Shown here piece by piece: positions 42,212 through 51,660 of a DNA stretch of 64,000 bases. The translations under genes were made by a program, and so were the position numbers. Below the pieces are notes generated by a model, which saw only the letters and a list, made by a program, of their open reading frames with translations, was not told where the DNA came from and made no database searches. How positions within the stretch are numbered: the first letter of the stretch is position 1; every line of letters starts with the position of its first letter. Source of the stretch: Sphingobium sp. AS12 (GTDB lineage: Bacteria > Pseudomonadota > Alphaproteobacteria > Sphingomonadales > Sphingomonadaceae); the NCBI RefSeq assembly GCF_019097845.1, contig NZ_JAHRGM010000046.1:1-64000 (forward strand). Reading direction: 5' to 3'.

Positions 42212-43588
42212 ATGACCCCGAACCACCAGTCCCTGCTTGCCAGTTCGATCGAGGCGCTTCGCCTGGCCGCCGGCCATGGCGAGCGCTATCTGCGGAATCT
42301 CGAAGCCAGGAACGTCGCTCCGAACGCATCGGCGCTGTCCGATCTGCAGCGTTTCCACGAAGCCCTGCCAGAAGGCCCGAGCGATCCGGCCGCTACCCTG
42401 GACCTGCTCGCGCGCTACGGCGGCCCCGCGACAACCGCGACAGCGGCGGGACGGTTCTTCGGGCTTGTCGTGGGCGGAACGCTGCCTGCCGCCCTCGGCG
42501 CGCGGGTGATCGCCTCGGCCTGGGACCAGGTCGTGTTCAACGACGGCACCAGCGCGATCGGCGTGGAGCTGGAGAAGATTGCCGCGGGCTGGCTGCTCGA
42601 CCTGTTCGACCTGCCGAGGCAGGCCTCCGTCGGCTTCGTGACCGGAACCACGATGGGCGCGCTCGTCTGCCTCGCGGCGGCGCGTCACGCCCTGCTGGCA
42701 AAGGCGGGCTGGGATGTGACGTCCAGGGGGCTGAACGGCGCGCCTCGACTGCATGTCGCAGCGACGGCGCAGATGCACGTCACCAATGCCAAGGTGCTGT
42801 CGCTGCTGGGATTCGGTTTGGAGGACATCACCCATGTCGACTGCGACGAACAGGGCCGGATGATCCCCGACGCCATGCCGGCATTGACCGAGCGCAGCCT
42901 CGTCATCGCCCAGGCGGGCAATGTGAACTCGGGCGCGATCGACCCGATCGGAGAAATCTGCGCCCGCGCCGGAACCGCCGGCGCCTGGGTGCATGTCGAC
43001 GGCGCCTTCGGGCTGTGGGCGGCGGCCTCCCCGCAGACCCGGCGCCTGATCGCGGGATATGAAGCGGCCGATTCCTGGGTGAGCGACGGGCATAAATGGC
43101 TGAACACGCCCTATGATTGCGGGTTCGCCATCTGCCGCCAGCCGCAGGCCGTCCATGCCGTGATGGCGACCGTCGCGCCCTATCTGAAGGCCGGGGACAC
43201 CGCCGCGCCCAAGGATATGGTGCCGGAGTTCTCCCGCTCCGCGAGAGGCGTAGAGGTCTGGGCGGCGCTGCGCAGCCTCGGGCGCGAAGGCGTCGCCGAT
43301 CTGGTCGACAGATGCTGCCGGTTGGCGCGCCTGTTCGCGGACCAGCTGCGCGCGGCCGGCTTCGAGATTCTCAACGACGTGGTGCTCAATCAGGTCGTGG
43401 CGACCCTGCCCGGGCAGGAGGCGCGCATGCCGGAGATCGCCGCCGGGGTTCGCGCCAGCGGCGAGGCATGGTTCGGACCGACCAGATGGCGCGGCGTGGA
43501 CGCGATACGCCTGAGCGTGTCCTCCTGGGTGACGACGGAAGAGGATGTTCGCCGTACGGTCGCCGCGATCAAGGCCGCGACGGTGTGA
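42212..43588 (+). CDS. PLP-dependent decarboxylase (group II / aromatic amino acid decarboxylase-like)
   Basis: This encodes 458 residues. The PLP lysine is K295 in WVSDGHKWLNTPYDCG; WVHVDGAFGLWAA contains the pyridine-nitrogen-binding D263; TGTTMGALVCLAAARH is the phosphate-binding region. This is the glutamate/aromatic amino acid decarboxylase group. ATG follows AGGATGAGCAC. A related gene with one frameshift lies at 46258-47716 on the opposite strand, so the enzyme type was duplicated here. Between them are two cupins, a serine hydrolase and a racemase: together these suggest metabolism of an amino acid or amine. Confidence 0.85.
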   Translation: MTPNHQSLLASSIEALRLAAGHGERYLRNLEARNVAPNASALSDLQRFHEALPEGPSDPAATLDLLARYGGPATTATAAGRFFGLVVGGTLPAALGARVIASAWDQVVFNDGTSAIGVELEKIAAGWLLDLFDLPRQASVGFVTGTTMGALVCLAAARHALLAKAGWDVTSRGLNGAPRLHVAATAQMHVTNAKVLSLLGFGLEDITHVDCDEQGRMIPDAMPALTERSLVIAQAGNVNSGAIDPIGEICARAGTAGAWVHVDGAFGLWAAASPQTRRLIAGYEAADSWVSDGHKWLNTPYDCGFAICRQPQAVHAVMATVAPYLKAGDTAAPKDMVPEFSRSARGVEVWAALRSLGREGVADLVDRCCRLARLFADQLRAAGFEILNDVVLNQVVATLPGQEARMPEIAAGVRASGEAWFGPTRWRGVDAIRLSVSSWVTTEEDVRRTVAAIKAATV

Positions 43589-43913
43589 CACGCACCCGCT
43601 GGGCGGGGCCCCGCTGGACATTTTCCGGTCGATGCCCGCGGCGTCGGGCGCGATCCCCCGGGCCGGGATTCGCGCCCCGATCTGCGTGCTATTCTCGACG
43701 AAGTGGCGGCAGGCTATTTTGTCGTTCCGATCGACTCCGGGTTCACGCTCACCGAGCCGCGGCAGCAGATCGGGGCGCGGTTGCTGGCGCCTTGCCCATC
43801 TGCAATGGTGCGGGAAGGATCATGTCGTGCCGGACGTCCTCGACGGGACGACGGTTCAAATGCCCATCGTCGAGCGACATCCGCGCCACGCCGGTCGTTG
43901 ATGGAGGTGACCA
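43589..43913. other. Intergenic stretch with a possible gene relic
   Basis: No intact gene is visible. One frame reads FVVPIDSGFTLTEPRQQIGA near 43720-43790 and another VVPDVLDGTTVQMPIVERHP near 43830-43890, which together could be a frameshifted gene end, but I do not recognise the family. The last part carries the ribosome site of the serine hydrolase gene (GGAGGTGACC). Confidence 0.35.
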
Positions 43914-45137
43914 TTGAAGTTGTTTGGCCTGTCGCCCGCCATTCGCGGATGGTGCCTGATCCCGGCCGTTCTACTCGCAGCGTCGGCGTCTGATGCCCGT
44001 ACGGCCGCGCCGTCCCGGCGGTCTCCCGCGCAGATCAAGGCGTTCGTCGCGCGTGCGATGGAGGGAACGGGTGCGAGAGGTCTTGCCATAGCAGTGATAG
44101 AGGATGGACGGGTAGCGCATGTGGGCGCCTATGGCTTCCGCAACGCCAAGGATGAGCCGCTGACCGCCGACACCGTGATGTACGCCGCGTCGCTGACCAA
44201 GACGGTGTTCGCCTACACGGTGATGCAGCTTGCGGGGCAGGGCCGGCTCGACCTCGACCGCCCCATTGCGGCTTTGCTGCCGCGACCCTTGCCGGACTAC
44301 GGCACCGATGCGGATGTCGTGCGCGCCTATGCCGATTACGGCCCGCTGGCGGACGATCCACGCTGGCGCGCGATCACGCCGCGCATGGTGCTCGACCACA
44401 GCACCGGCTTTGCGAACTATTTCTTCTTCGAGGACGACAAGCGGGCACGCATCCACTTCGATCCGGGAACGCGCTATGCCTATTCCGGCGACGGCATGAT
44501 CCTTTTGCAGCTCGGGATCGAGAAGGGCCTTGGCTTCAGCATCGGCGCTCTGACGGACGCGAACTTCCGCCGGCTGGGCATGACGCACACGTCGCTCGTC
44601 TGGCGCGACGATTTCGCGGCGAACATGGCCGATGGCTGGACGGCCGACGGCGCCGCCCTGCCTCATGACGAACGCTCGCGCGTGCGTGCGGCAGGCTCGA
44701 TGGACACGACCATCGCCGACTTCGCCCGATTCGCCGCAGCCTTTGTCCGCGGCGAGGGGCTTTCGCCTGCCTCGCGAGCGGAGATGGTGCGCCCGCAATT
44801 GCGCATCACCTCGAGCCGGCAATTCCCGACCTTGTGGCCGCAGCTCCAGCTTCCGCCCGAACAGCAGCGCTCCGATCTCGCCGCCGGTCTCGGCGTCATC
44901 GTCTTTGCAGGGCCGCAGGGGCCGGGTTTCTACAAGGGCGGCCATGATGACGCGACGGGCAATACCATGGTGTGTGTCGAGCGCGGCCGTCGCTGCGTCG
45001 TCATCCTCGCCAACGATGTGCGCGCAGAGCGCGCCTTCCCGGCCATCGTCCGCTTCATCCTCGGCGAGACTGGCGCGCCTTGGGATTGGGAATATGGCGA
45101 CCTGGTTTTCTGGGACGGAATAGCCCCTTCTCGCTGA
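43914..45137 (+). CDS. Serine hydrolase, class C beta-lactamase/penicillin-binding-like, exported
   Basis: This encodes 407 residues from a TTG at 43914 with GGAGG ten bases upstream. A signal peptide is present (WCLIPAVLLAASASDARTAA). The Ser-x-x-Lys motif is SLTK (S93, K96) after VMYAAS; the second motif is YSG in RYAYSGDGMILL in place of Tyr-x-Asn; the third is KGGHDDATGN in place of the KTG triad. The protein is likely a periplasmic esterase, amidase or D-aminopeptidase rather than a resistance enzyme. It is grouped with a DHCW cupin and a racemase downstream. Confidence 0.8.
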   Translation: MKLFGLSPAIRGWCLIPAVLLAASASDARTAAPSRRSPAQIKAFVARAMEGTGARGLAIAVIEDGRVAHVGAYGFRNAKDEPLTADTVMYAASLTKTVFAYTVMQLAGQGRLDLDRPIAALLPRPLPDYGTDADVVRAYADYGPLADDPRWRAITPRMVLDHSTGFANYFFFEDDKRARIHFDPGTRYAYSGDGMILLQLGIEKGLGFSIGALTDANFRRLGMTHTSLVWRDDFAANMADGWTADGAALPHDERSRVRAAGSMDTTIADFARFAAAFVRGEGLSPASRAEMVRPQLRITSSRQFPTLWPQLQLPPEQQRSDLAAGLGVIVFAGPQGPGFYKGGHDDATGNTMVCVERGRRCVVILANDVRAERAFPAIVRFILGETGAPWDWEYGDLVFWDGIAPSR

Positions 45138-45192
45138 CGGGAGGACGTGGCGCCAGCGCGACACTTGCAAGCCGGAGGAACCGTCCTCGAAG

Positions 45193-45519
45193 ATGCCTGA
45201 CCTGCAGTTCACGATCACCGACCGGTCGCTGGTGCCCGTCACCGAACACGGGGGCGAAACAGGCCATGCCCTATGGCGCACCGAGGACATCGACGGCGTC
45301 CGGGTCCGGGCGGTGAACTATTCGCCTGGCTGTCTGGCCGATCACTGGTGCGACAAGGGCCATATCCTTCATGTGCTGGAAGGCGAGCTCGAGGTCGAGC
45401 TTCGGGACGGGCGGTCGTTCCATCTCAGGGCCGGCATGGGTTTTCGGGTGTCCGACTCCGGCCACGCCGCACACCGCATCTCGACCCGCGCCGGCGCCAG
45501 GGTGTTCGTCGCCGACTGA
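45193..45519 (+). CDS. DHCW-motif cupin-fold protein
   Basis: This encodes 108 residues. The sequence contains LADHWCDKGHILHVLEGELE, which carries the variant DHWC/DKGH metal-site motif of this cupin subfamily, followed by GMGFRVSDSGHAAHRIST with the last ligand. Start ATG at 45193 is about ten bases downstream of GGAGGAACC. Such proteins are commonly single genes of unknown function. It lies between the serine hydrolase and the racemase gene in the same direction. Confidence 0.8.
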   Translation: MPDLQFTITDRSLVPVTEHGGETGHALWRTEDIDGVRVRAVNYSPGCLADHWCDKGHILHVLEGELEVELRDGRSFHLRAGMGFRVSDSGHAAHRISTRAGARVFVAD

Positions 45520-45542
45520 CCACAACAAGCGAGGGATTGCGG

Positions 45543-46286
45543 ATGCAGACGATCGGCCTGATCGGCGGAATGAGCTGGGAAAGCTCGGCGCAATATTACC
45601 GGATCATCAATGAGGGCGTCCGCCGGCGGCTGGGCGATGCACATTCGGCCCGGAGCCTGATGTTCTCGGTCGACTTTGGCGAGGTCGAAAAGCTCCAGCA
45701 TGCAGGCGACTGGGCAACCCTGACCGAACGGATGATCGATGCGGCGCGGCGGCTCGAACGAGGCGGCGCGGACTTCTTCCTGATCTGCACCAACACCATG
45801 CACCGCATGGCCGATGCCGTCGCCGCAGCGGTCTCGATCCCGCTGCTGCATATCGCCGATCCAACCGCGGAGGAGATCCGGGCGGGCGGCGTCGAGCGCG
45901 TCGGCCTGCTCGGCACGGCGTTCACGATGGAGCAACCCTTCTACAAGGATCGGCTCCGCGACCGCTATGGACTCGATGTGCTCGTGCCCGATGAAGCCGA
46001 TCGCTTGTTGGTTCATAGGGTGATCTACGAGGAGCTTGTCGCCGGCATCGTGTCCCCGGCGTCGCGGGACGCTTATCGCGCGGTCATGGCCCGGCTGATC
46101 GATCGCGGCGCAGAGGCGATCATCCTCGGCTGCACCGAGATCATGCTGCTGGTCGGCGCGGGACCAACGCGATCCAATCCTACCGAATCAGCCCGCGTCG
46201 CACAGAGGTTGTCCAATGAGCAGCCTTCACCGCGTCGTGTTGGGCTGCCCCGCAAAGTCAACCGCCACCACACAGCCGGTCAATAG
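45543..46286 (+). CDS. Aspartate/glutamate racemase family protein
   Basis: This encodes 247 residues; an earlier in-frame start at 45273 only shadows the cupin gene. TIGLIGGMSWESSAQYYR opens the protein, and the two catalytic cysteines are C82 in LICTNTMHRM and C197 in IILGCTEIML, so it should be an active racemase/isomerase of the RacX/YgeA type. From about residue 208 the expected C-terminal sequence is replaced by a PTRSNPTESARVAQRL tail that does not look like the family; this may reflect a frameshift near 46165. The tail overlaps the 3' end of the converging decarboxylase pseudogene. Confidence 0.75.
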   Translation: MQTIGLIGGMSWESSAQYYRIINEGVRRRLGDAHSARSLMFSVDFGEVEKLQHAGDWATLTERMIDAARRLERGGADFFLICTNTMHRMADAVAAAVSIPLLHIADPTAEEIRAGGVERVGLLGTAFTMEQPFYKDRLRDRYGLDVLVPDEADRLLVHRVIYEELVAGIVSPASRDAYRAVMARLIDRGAEAIILGCTEIMLLVGAGPTRSNPTESARVAQRLSNEQPSPRRVGLPRKVNRHHTAGQ

Positions 46287-47716
46287 CGATACTTGATGCG
46301 CCCCCGGTCACAGATGAGTCCATATTGGCGAGCACGCACGCAACCGCCGTGATCGTCGCCTCCACATCCCTGGCCGAGGTTCGCCAGTTGATGACGCTGA
46401 TCCGCATGGCGCGCCGCCCTTTCCAGACCGTGCCGCTGAAGAACGCCGTTCCGTCCGCGTTTATGGCCGCGATCACGGCGGCGGTGCGTGCATCGTGATC
46501 CGCTTCGGTCGCGCCCGGCTCCGGCGAACGGAACCGGACCAGCGCTTGGTTCAGCGTCGGCGCCGCCACCAATTCCGCGCCGTGCAGCGCCGCGATGCCG
46601 TGCGCGAGCGCCGCAGCGTGATCGCAACTCCGGTCGATGAGGCCGGCCACGCCGTCCCGCCCCAACTCGCGCAGGGCCGCGTAAACCACGAACCCGCGCG
46701 CGCGACGGGTCCAGTCGGGCGTCCAGTCGATCTGGTCGCGCGTGTCGCCATCGGAAAGCAGATAGTCGGCGCTGAGCGTCATGGCGGCGCGATGCGCGGC
46801 TACGTCCGTGACTATCGCGATACCGATGTCCTTCGGCGTGTTCAGCCATTTGTGGGCATCGGTCGCCCAGGAGTGCGCCAGTTCGACCCCGACGAGCTTC
46901 ACGCGATGCCGTCTGCTCGCACGCGCCCAGAGCCCGAACGCGCCGTCGACATGCACCCACGCTCCGGCCTTGCGCGCGATCGGAACCAGCTGGGCGAACG
47001 GGTCGATGGCGCCCACGTTCAGGTCGGCCGCGTCGAGGACGACGATCGTCGGCGCATCGGAGGCTTGCAGCGCGTCGGCCAACGCGGCGGGCGTGACGCG
47101 CGCCTCCGCATCGGTCGCAAGCGGCACCAGCGCGGCAGTGCCGAGCCCGAGGAAGCGCAACGCGCGTTCGACGCTCCCGTGCCGCTGCTCGGTCGCGAGC
47201 ACGCGGATCGCCGGTGCGCCGGCCGTCGCGCTCGACATCCCATCCCCGATCCCGCAGCAGCGCGTGGCGGGCCGCGGCGAGGCAGGTGAAATGCGCCATC
47301 TGGCACCCGGTCGTAAACGAGAAGGAAGCGTGCCGAGGCAGGTCGAGCACATCCTTGGTCCAGGCGCCCGCCACCTCTTCCACGACCGACGCGGCTGGCC
47401 CACAGGCGTAGAGCGCTGCATTATTGTCCCAGGTCGAAGCGAGCCAGTCGGCGGCGAGCGCCGACGGCAGCGCGCCCCCGATCACCCAGGCAAAGAACCG
47501 CCCGCCTGCCGATCCCAGGTGCCCGCCTTCGGTTGCGGCAACCAGTTCGTCGATCACCTGTTCGGCCGGAACGCCTGCGCTGCCGAGGTCCAGGCCGAGG
47601 CGGTCGCGCAACATCGCCGCACCGACTGTGGCACCGACCGGCCGTTCGCCCAGTCCCTCCAGAAAGTCGGCGGCATGGGCCTGGGTACGTTGGAGCAACG
47701 GACGGATCAGGGTCAT
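46258..47716 (-). pseudogene. PLP-dependent decarboxylase paralogue with one frameshift
   Basis: The N-terminal part is open from the ATG at 47716 (GAGGATATCG upstream) through FFAWVIGGALPSALAADWLA and FTTGCQMAHFTCLAAARHA, to RGWDVERDG. At about 47230 the frame shifts and continues as AGAPAIRVLATEQRHGSVER, AWVHVDGAFGLWARAS and SWATDAHKWLNTPKDIGIA (PLP lysine) to a stop at 46258. One small insertion or deletion in a GC-rich run separates the two halves. All catalytic parts are otherwise kept, so the loss is recent or a sequencing error. It is a paralogue of 42212-43588. Confidence 0.75.
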
Positions 47717-47835
47717 TCGATATCCTCGCAAGGCAGCGGAGCGTGCGTCTGGCAGTGATTTCGCGCTGCGGACTCTCGAAGCTTGCGGTCAAACCAGCAT
47801 CCGTCACGACGAAAGAAACAGACTTTGCAACGAGG

Positions 47836-48585
47836 TTAGAGCTTCACCGCCGCATTGCCGCCATCGGCCCACAAAGCCGAACCGGTAACGAAGCTCGACA
47901 TGTCGCTGGCCAGGAACAATGCTGCCTGGGCGATCTCTTCCGGTTCGGCAATCCGCTTCATCGCGTGCAGGCTCGCAGCCCACTCGCGCTGGGCGGCATC
48001 GCCTGCCATCTCGGTCGCCGTGCCTCCAGGGAGCAATGCGTTCGCACGAACGCCTGCGGCACCATAGTCCGCAGCTATGCCGCGAACCAGGCCCGTCAGG
48101 CCCGCCTTGGCAGCCGCATAGGCCGCCATGCCGGGCAGGCCGACGCTGCTGCCGACAAAGCTGCCCGTGAAGACAAGGGCGCCGCCTCGCTGCTCCAACA
48201 ATGCCGGTATCTGGGCGCGCGCGCCAAGGAAGGCGGCGGTCAGATTGACCGCCAGCACGTCCGACCATTGCTGGGGCGTGATTTCCGCCAACGGTTTCGT
48301 CGCGCCGACCAGACCGGCATTGTTGAACGCCACATGCAAACCGCCGAATCGGGTCTGCGCGGCGACCACGGCTGAGCGATGCGTGCGTTCGTCCGTCACG
48401 TCTCCAACGACCGCGAGAGCACGGCCGCCACCTTGTTCTATTTCAGCGACCAGTTGGTTCAGCAGGCCACTTCGCCGGGCGACCAGAACGACGGAGGCGC
48501 CCTCGGCTGCAAAGAGCATTGCGGCCGCTCTCCCTATCCCTGAACTCGCACCGGTGATGATGGTGACTTTTCCGTTTAGAAGCAT
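47836..48585 (-). CDS. Short-chain dehydrogenase/reductase, paralogue 2
   Basis: This encodes 249 residues and is collinear with the SDR at 13500-14252, with most residues identical, including GGLHVAFNNAGLVGA, ITPQQWSDVLAVNLTAAFLG and the tail SALWADGGNAAVKL. Cofactor loop TGASSGIGRAA and catalytic Tyr-x3-Lys in AAYAAAKAGL are intact. Its ATG follows GGAAAG. The two copies have different neighbours, so one of them has moved. It overlaps the relic at 48576. Confidence 0.85.
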   Translation of the reverse strand: MLLNGKVTIITGASSGIGRAAAMLFAAEGASVVLVARRSGLLNQLVAEIEQGGGRALAVVGDVTDERTHRSAVVAAQTRFGGLHVAFNNAGLVGATKPLAEITPQQWSDVLAVNLTAAFLGARAQIPALLEQRGGALVFTGSFVGSSVGLPGMAAYAAAKAGLTGLVRGIAADYGAAGVRANALLPGGTATEMAGDAAQREWAASLHAMKRIAEPEEIAQAALFLASDMSSFVTGSALWADGGNAAVKL

Positions 48586-49039
48586 CTTTCCGCAACTCCG
48601 GTTGGTGAAGTTGCTTCGCTAAACTGTTCCACTGACGGTAGCTTCCTGTTCCTTGCGGTCAAATGCGCATCAACCCGTATCCGGTTCCGGGATCGCGGAA
48701 GGCTCTGCTGAACGTCGATGATCCTGGGCGCTTCCTGCCATCGGATATATCCCGGCGGCAGGCCGACCATCTCCGCAACCAGCTTCGCGAGCAGTGCCAG
48801 CGTCTCCGCTTCCGGAACCCCATGTCGCCGAGTTCGCCTTCCGCGGCAGCGTCGGTGAGCCTCGCATCGAGCGATGCGACACGCTCGACGATCTGTTCCG
48901 GATGGGAACCCGACACGGCGGCGATCAACTCCTCCAAGGACAAGCTATCCCCACCAGCCACGAACTGGCCGCTGGAAGCCGCCCTGGCCAAGCTCGACAA
49001 ATATCGCCTGCTGATCAGCGTAGAAGGACCGGTCGCCAC
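48576..49039 (-). pseudogene. Remnant of an unrecognised gene, copy 2
   Basis: One frame reads LISRRYLSSLARAASSGQFV, SLEELIAAVSGSHPEQIVER and LDARLTDAAAEGELGDMGF, then a frameshift near 48815, and continues EAETLALLAKLVAEMVGLPP, GYIRWQEAPRIIDVQQSLPR. About 145 residues can be rebuilt, with helical character and no signal peptide. A shorter, more decayed copy is at 31683-31830. I cannot name the family. It overlaps the end of the DUF2306 gene. Confidence 0.5.
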
Positions 49040-49851
49040 ATCAGCATATACGCACCGCCAATTCCTAGCGCAGTCAGCAGCGTCAGGACCACGAGGCCAC
49101 CAGCCATGGCGGATTTGGCGCGCGCACCGCCCCGGTCCCTAACGAAGAAGTACAGTTCAAGGACGGCGAGCGGGAGAAGGAAGCTTCCAAAGCCCCAGAA
49201 GAGATCGAACGGGCCGTCCATGCGCTTCCCGATGCCGACCGGACCGCGATTGACGAGAATCCAGGCCATGTAGCCGATCCGCTGGAACCACACCCCGTTG
49301 GCCAAAAGGAAGGTGCGAAGCGCCCAGCGCGGATGATTGCGAAAGTCGCGGGCGACAGCGGTTCGCCAGGCCATGATGGCGGCGCCCATGAGGAGGACGC
49401 CCAGCAGGCTGATCCCGAGCGCGCCGGTCAGCGTGAGATAGGTGCCTCGCACCCAGACCAGGGACATGCCGCCGAGCGACATCAGCAATGCCATCATGAT
49501 GTAGAAGCGCCCGTTCCAGCGGTGAAGGGCGGGCACGTATCTGCGGATCTGCGGAAGGAGCTGGAGCGCGCCGCTCGCCGTGATCATGGCGCCCATCAGG
49601 ACATGGACGGCGAACTGGAGATTACCGGCGGTGTCGCCCGGGACATGGCCGGTGATCAGGTTCTTCTTGTTCCAGTCAGCGAAATTGCCGCTGGCGGTCG
49701 ACGGCCCATAGAATGCGACGATGAAATAGATGAAGGCCATCTGCCCGATGACCGCCGTCACGCACCAGGCCCATGCCGACGCCTTGAGCCAGCTATCTGT
49801 GCTGGGCTTGCTGCTTGTTTCGACCCCAAGGGGCAGGACGGTTGTGGCCAT
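49015..49851 (-). CDS. DUF2306 integral membrane protein
   Basis: This encodes 278 residues with seven or so hydrophobic segments, beginning at about 28-50. The family pattern is seen in the HVLMGAMITASGALQLLPQI helix followed by RYVPALHRWNGRFYIMMALL, where the histidine and the LHRWNG motif are typical, and RNHPRWALRTFLLANGVWFQ with a further conserved H-x3-R. These conserved histidines suggest heme or metal binding. It is the last gene of the GntR/ABC operon, 15 bases behind the permease, and its role there is unknown. Confidence 0.8.
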   Translation of the reverse strand: MATTVLPLGVETSSKPSTDSWLKASAWAWCVTAVIGQMAFIYFIVAFYGPSTASGNFADWNKKNLITGHVPGDTAGNLQFAVHVLMGAMITASGALQLLPQIRRYVPALHRWNGRFYIMMALLMSLGGMSLVWVRGTYLTLTGALGISLLGVLLMGAAIMAWRTAVARDFRNHPRWALRTFLLANGVWFQRIGYMAWILVNRGPVGIGKRMDGPFDLFWGFGSFLLPLAVLELYFFVRDRGGARAKSAMAGGLVVLTLLTALGIGGAYMLMWRPVLLR

Positions 49852-49866
49852 GCTCGGGCTCCGTGA

Positions 49867-50784
49867 TCAAGGGTTGAAGATGTTGCGACGAAGTCGGACG
49901 GCGGCAGCGAGGCAGGCGGCGGTGATCGCGAGGCCGATCCACAGGCCAGGCGACGCGGCGAAGTGGATGACCGCCATTTGCGGTTCGGCCGTGGCGCTTG
50001 GCTTGATCCCCGCCTCGAGGCTGCCGATCAGCCTGTCGCGGAACCATGAAGCGACATGCCATCGCCCAGATGCCATGCGGTCGAACACAATGGCAGCGAG
50101 CGGCGGTAGCGTCGCCCAGAGGAGGGTCATCCGTCGCGCCCAGCCGGAGACCAGCAGCGCCCAAGCATAGATAGGTGCATGCCACAGCGCGAGCGTCGCA
50201 ATGCTCCAGGCGATGATATGGACCCGGTGCAGCACCGGCACGCTGCCCCACAGGGGCCCAATCGCCACGCCGCTCGCGCTCAGGATCGCGGTGCTGGCGA
50301 GCAGCATGATTGCCTGCGCCGCGAGGACGAGGAGGAAAGCGACTAGCGGCAGCAGCGCGATGGGAATCGCGGCTTTGACAAGCACGGCGGTCGCATCGGA
50401 CACCGGCAGCGATTTCCAGAACAGGATGCTGCGGTCGCGGCGCTCGCCATTCAGCGCGCCAAGCGCATAGAACAGTCCTGCGAGCGATGTGGTGGCAATG
50501 ATCGCGACCGCGGCGATGTCAAAGGGCCGGCGGATCGCGTCCTTCAGTTCGCTTGGTGTCCCGGCGAGGCTGGCCTGCATCGTTGCGGGCAAGCCGACCG
50601 CGCTTACCAGAAACCCTGACAGGGCCACGGCAACAGCAGCGAGGGGCGCGAATATCAGCGAACGGTGCTCCCACAGTTCGCGCCGTAATGTCCAAAGGAG
50701 TGGGTGCGTTGGATGTGTGGGCCGCGGGCGGGTCGCATCCGGATCGAAGGCCCGAGATTTCCGCATGGCCAGCAACCTGGTCAT
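49867..50784 (-). CDS. ABC-2 type transporter permease
   Basis: This encodes 305 residues; its ATG overlaps the ATPase stop. About six hydrophobic segments follow a cytoplasmic start with HPLLWTLRRELWEHRSLIFA: near 45-65, 95-115, 140-165, 185-205, 220-245 and 280-295. The LNGERRDRSILFWKSLPVS cytoplasmic loop is typical of ABC-2 permeases such as YtrC/D. It would form a two-component exporter with the ATPase gene upstream. Confidence 0.82.
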   Translation of the reverse strand: MTRLLAMRKSRAFDPDATRPRPTHPTHPLLWTLRRELWEHRSLIFAPLAAVAVALSGFLVSAVGLPATMQASLAGTPSELKDAIRRPFDIAAVAIIATTSLAGLFYALGALNGERRDRSILFWKSLPVSDATAVLVKAAIPIALLPLVAFLLVLAAQAIMLLASTAILSASGVAIGPLWGSVPVLHRVHIIAWSIATLALWHAPIYAWALLVSGWARRMTLLWATLPPLAAIVFDRMASGRWHVASWFRDRLIGSLEAGIKPSATAEPQMAVIHFAASPGLWIGLAITAACLAAAVRLRRNIFNP

Positions 50785-51656
50785 GCGGCCACCCGATCAT
50801 TCTGATCCGACTTCGCAGTGACGAGCGCGGTGAAGAGATCGGTAAGGCTGGGTGTCCGCAGATCGCCCCAGGTCCGGAATTCGTCGCGATCGACGCCGTC
50901 GAACAGGAAGACACTCTGCCCGAGCAGCAAGCGTTCCTGGATCGGCCCCAATGCGCGTGCAGCCGCCAGATGATCGGGATGCGCGACGAGCTCGGTGAAT
51001 CGAGCATCGATCTCGTGGGCGACGAAGTCGAGTTTGACCCGCCCGTGGTCGAGGAGAATGATCCGGTCCAGAACCCGCTCGATCTCGGCGAGTTCATGCG
51101 TCACCATCAAGATAGTCCGGTCGTGATCGAGATGGTCGCCAAGCAGCGCGTCATAGAAGGCTTTGCGATAGGCGACGTCGAGCCCGAGCGTCGGCTCATC
51201 GAGCACCGTCAGACGCGCTTCGATGGCCATCACCAGCGCCAGATGAAGTTGGGCGGCCATACCCTTCGACAGGTCGCGCACCCTGGCCCGTCGGCTGATG
51301 CTGGTCCGGTGAAGAAAGGCTTCCGCCTTCGCGCGATCGAAGCGGGGGTGGACGCCCCCCACATAGTCGAGAGCCTGACCCATATTGATCCAGGGCGGCA
51401 GCACCGCGACATCGGCGATGTAGGACACGTCACGCATCAACGCTGCCCGTTCGCGCCACGGATCCCGGCCCAGGACGGCCAGATCTCCCTCGTGCGGGAG
51501 CAGTCCCACGATTGTTCTGAGGAGCGTGCTCTTGCCAGAGCCATTAGGGCCGATCAGTCCGACGATGCTGCCCTCTTCGATGGTGAGATTGATACCGTCG
51601 AGCGCCGTCGCGGGCCCGAAGGCTTTGGAGAGATTGCGCGCCTCGATGCACGTCAT
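50781..51656 (-). CDS. ABC transporter ATP-binding protein
   Basis: This encodes 291 residues. Walker A is GPNGSGKST (36-44), the signature is LSKGM (129-133, an LSGGQ variant typical of YtrB-like proteins), Walker B is LTVLDEP (149-155), and H in MVTHELAEIE is the switch histidine. It lies four bases behind the GntR regulator and overlaps the permease gene. The arrangement GntR-ATPase-permease is that of the ytr-type antibiotic or envelope stress systems. Confidence 0.9.
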   Translation of the reverse strand: MTCIEARNLSKAFGPATALDGINLTIEEGSIVGLIGPNGSGKSTLLRTIVGLLPHEGDLAVLGRDPWRERAALMRDVSYIADVAVLPPWINMGQALDYVGGVHPRFDRAKAEAFLHRTSISRRARVRDLSKGMAAQLHLALVMAIEARLTVLDEPTLGLDVAYRKAFYDALLGDHLDHDRTILMVTHELAEIERVLDRIILLDHGRVKLDFVAHEIDARFTELVAHPDHLAAARALGPIQERLLLGQSVFLFDGVDRDEFRTWGDLRTPSLTDLFTALVTAKSDQNDRVAA

Positions 51657-51660
51657 CCGG

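Noticed and set aside
42179..43621. A 480-codon minus-strand frame opposite the PLP decarboxylase
   Set aside because: Shadow: composition is typical of antisense and the plus strand has the PLP lysine and aspartate motifs.
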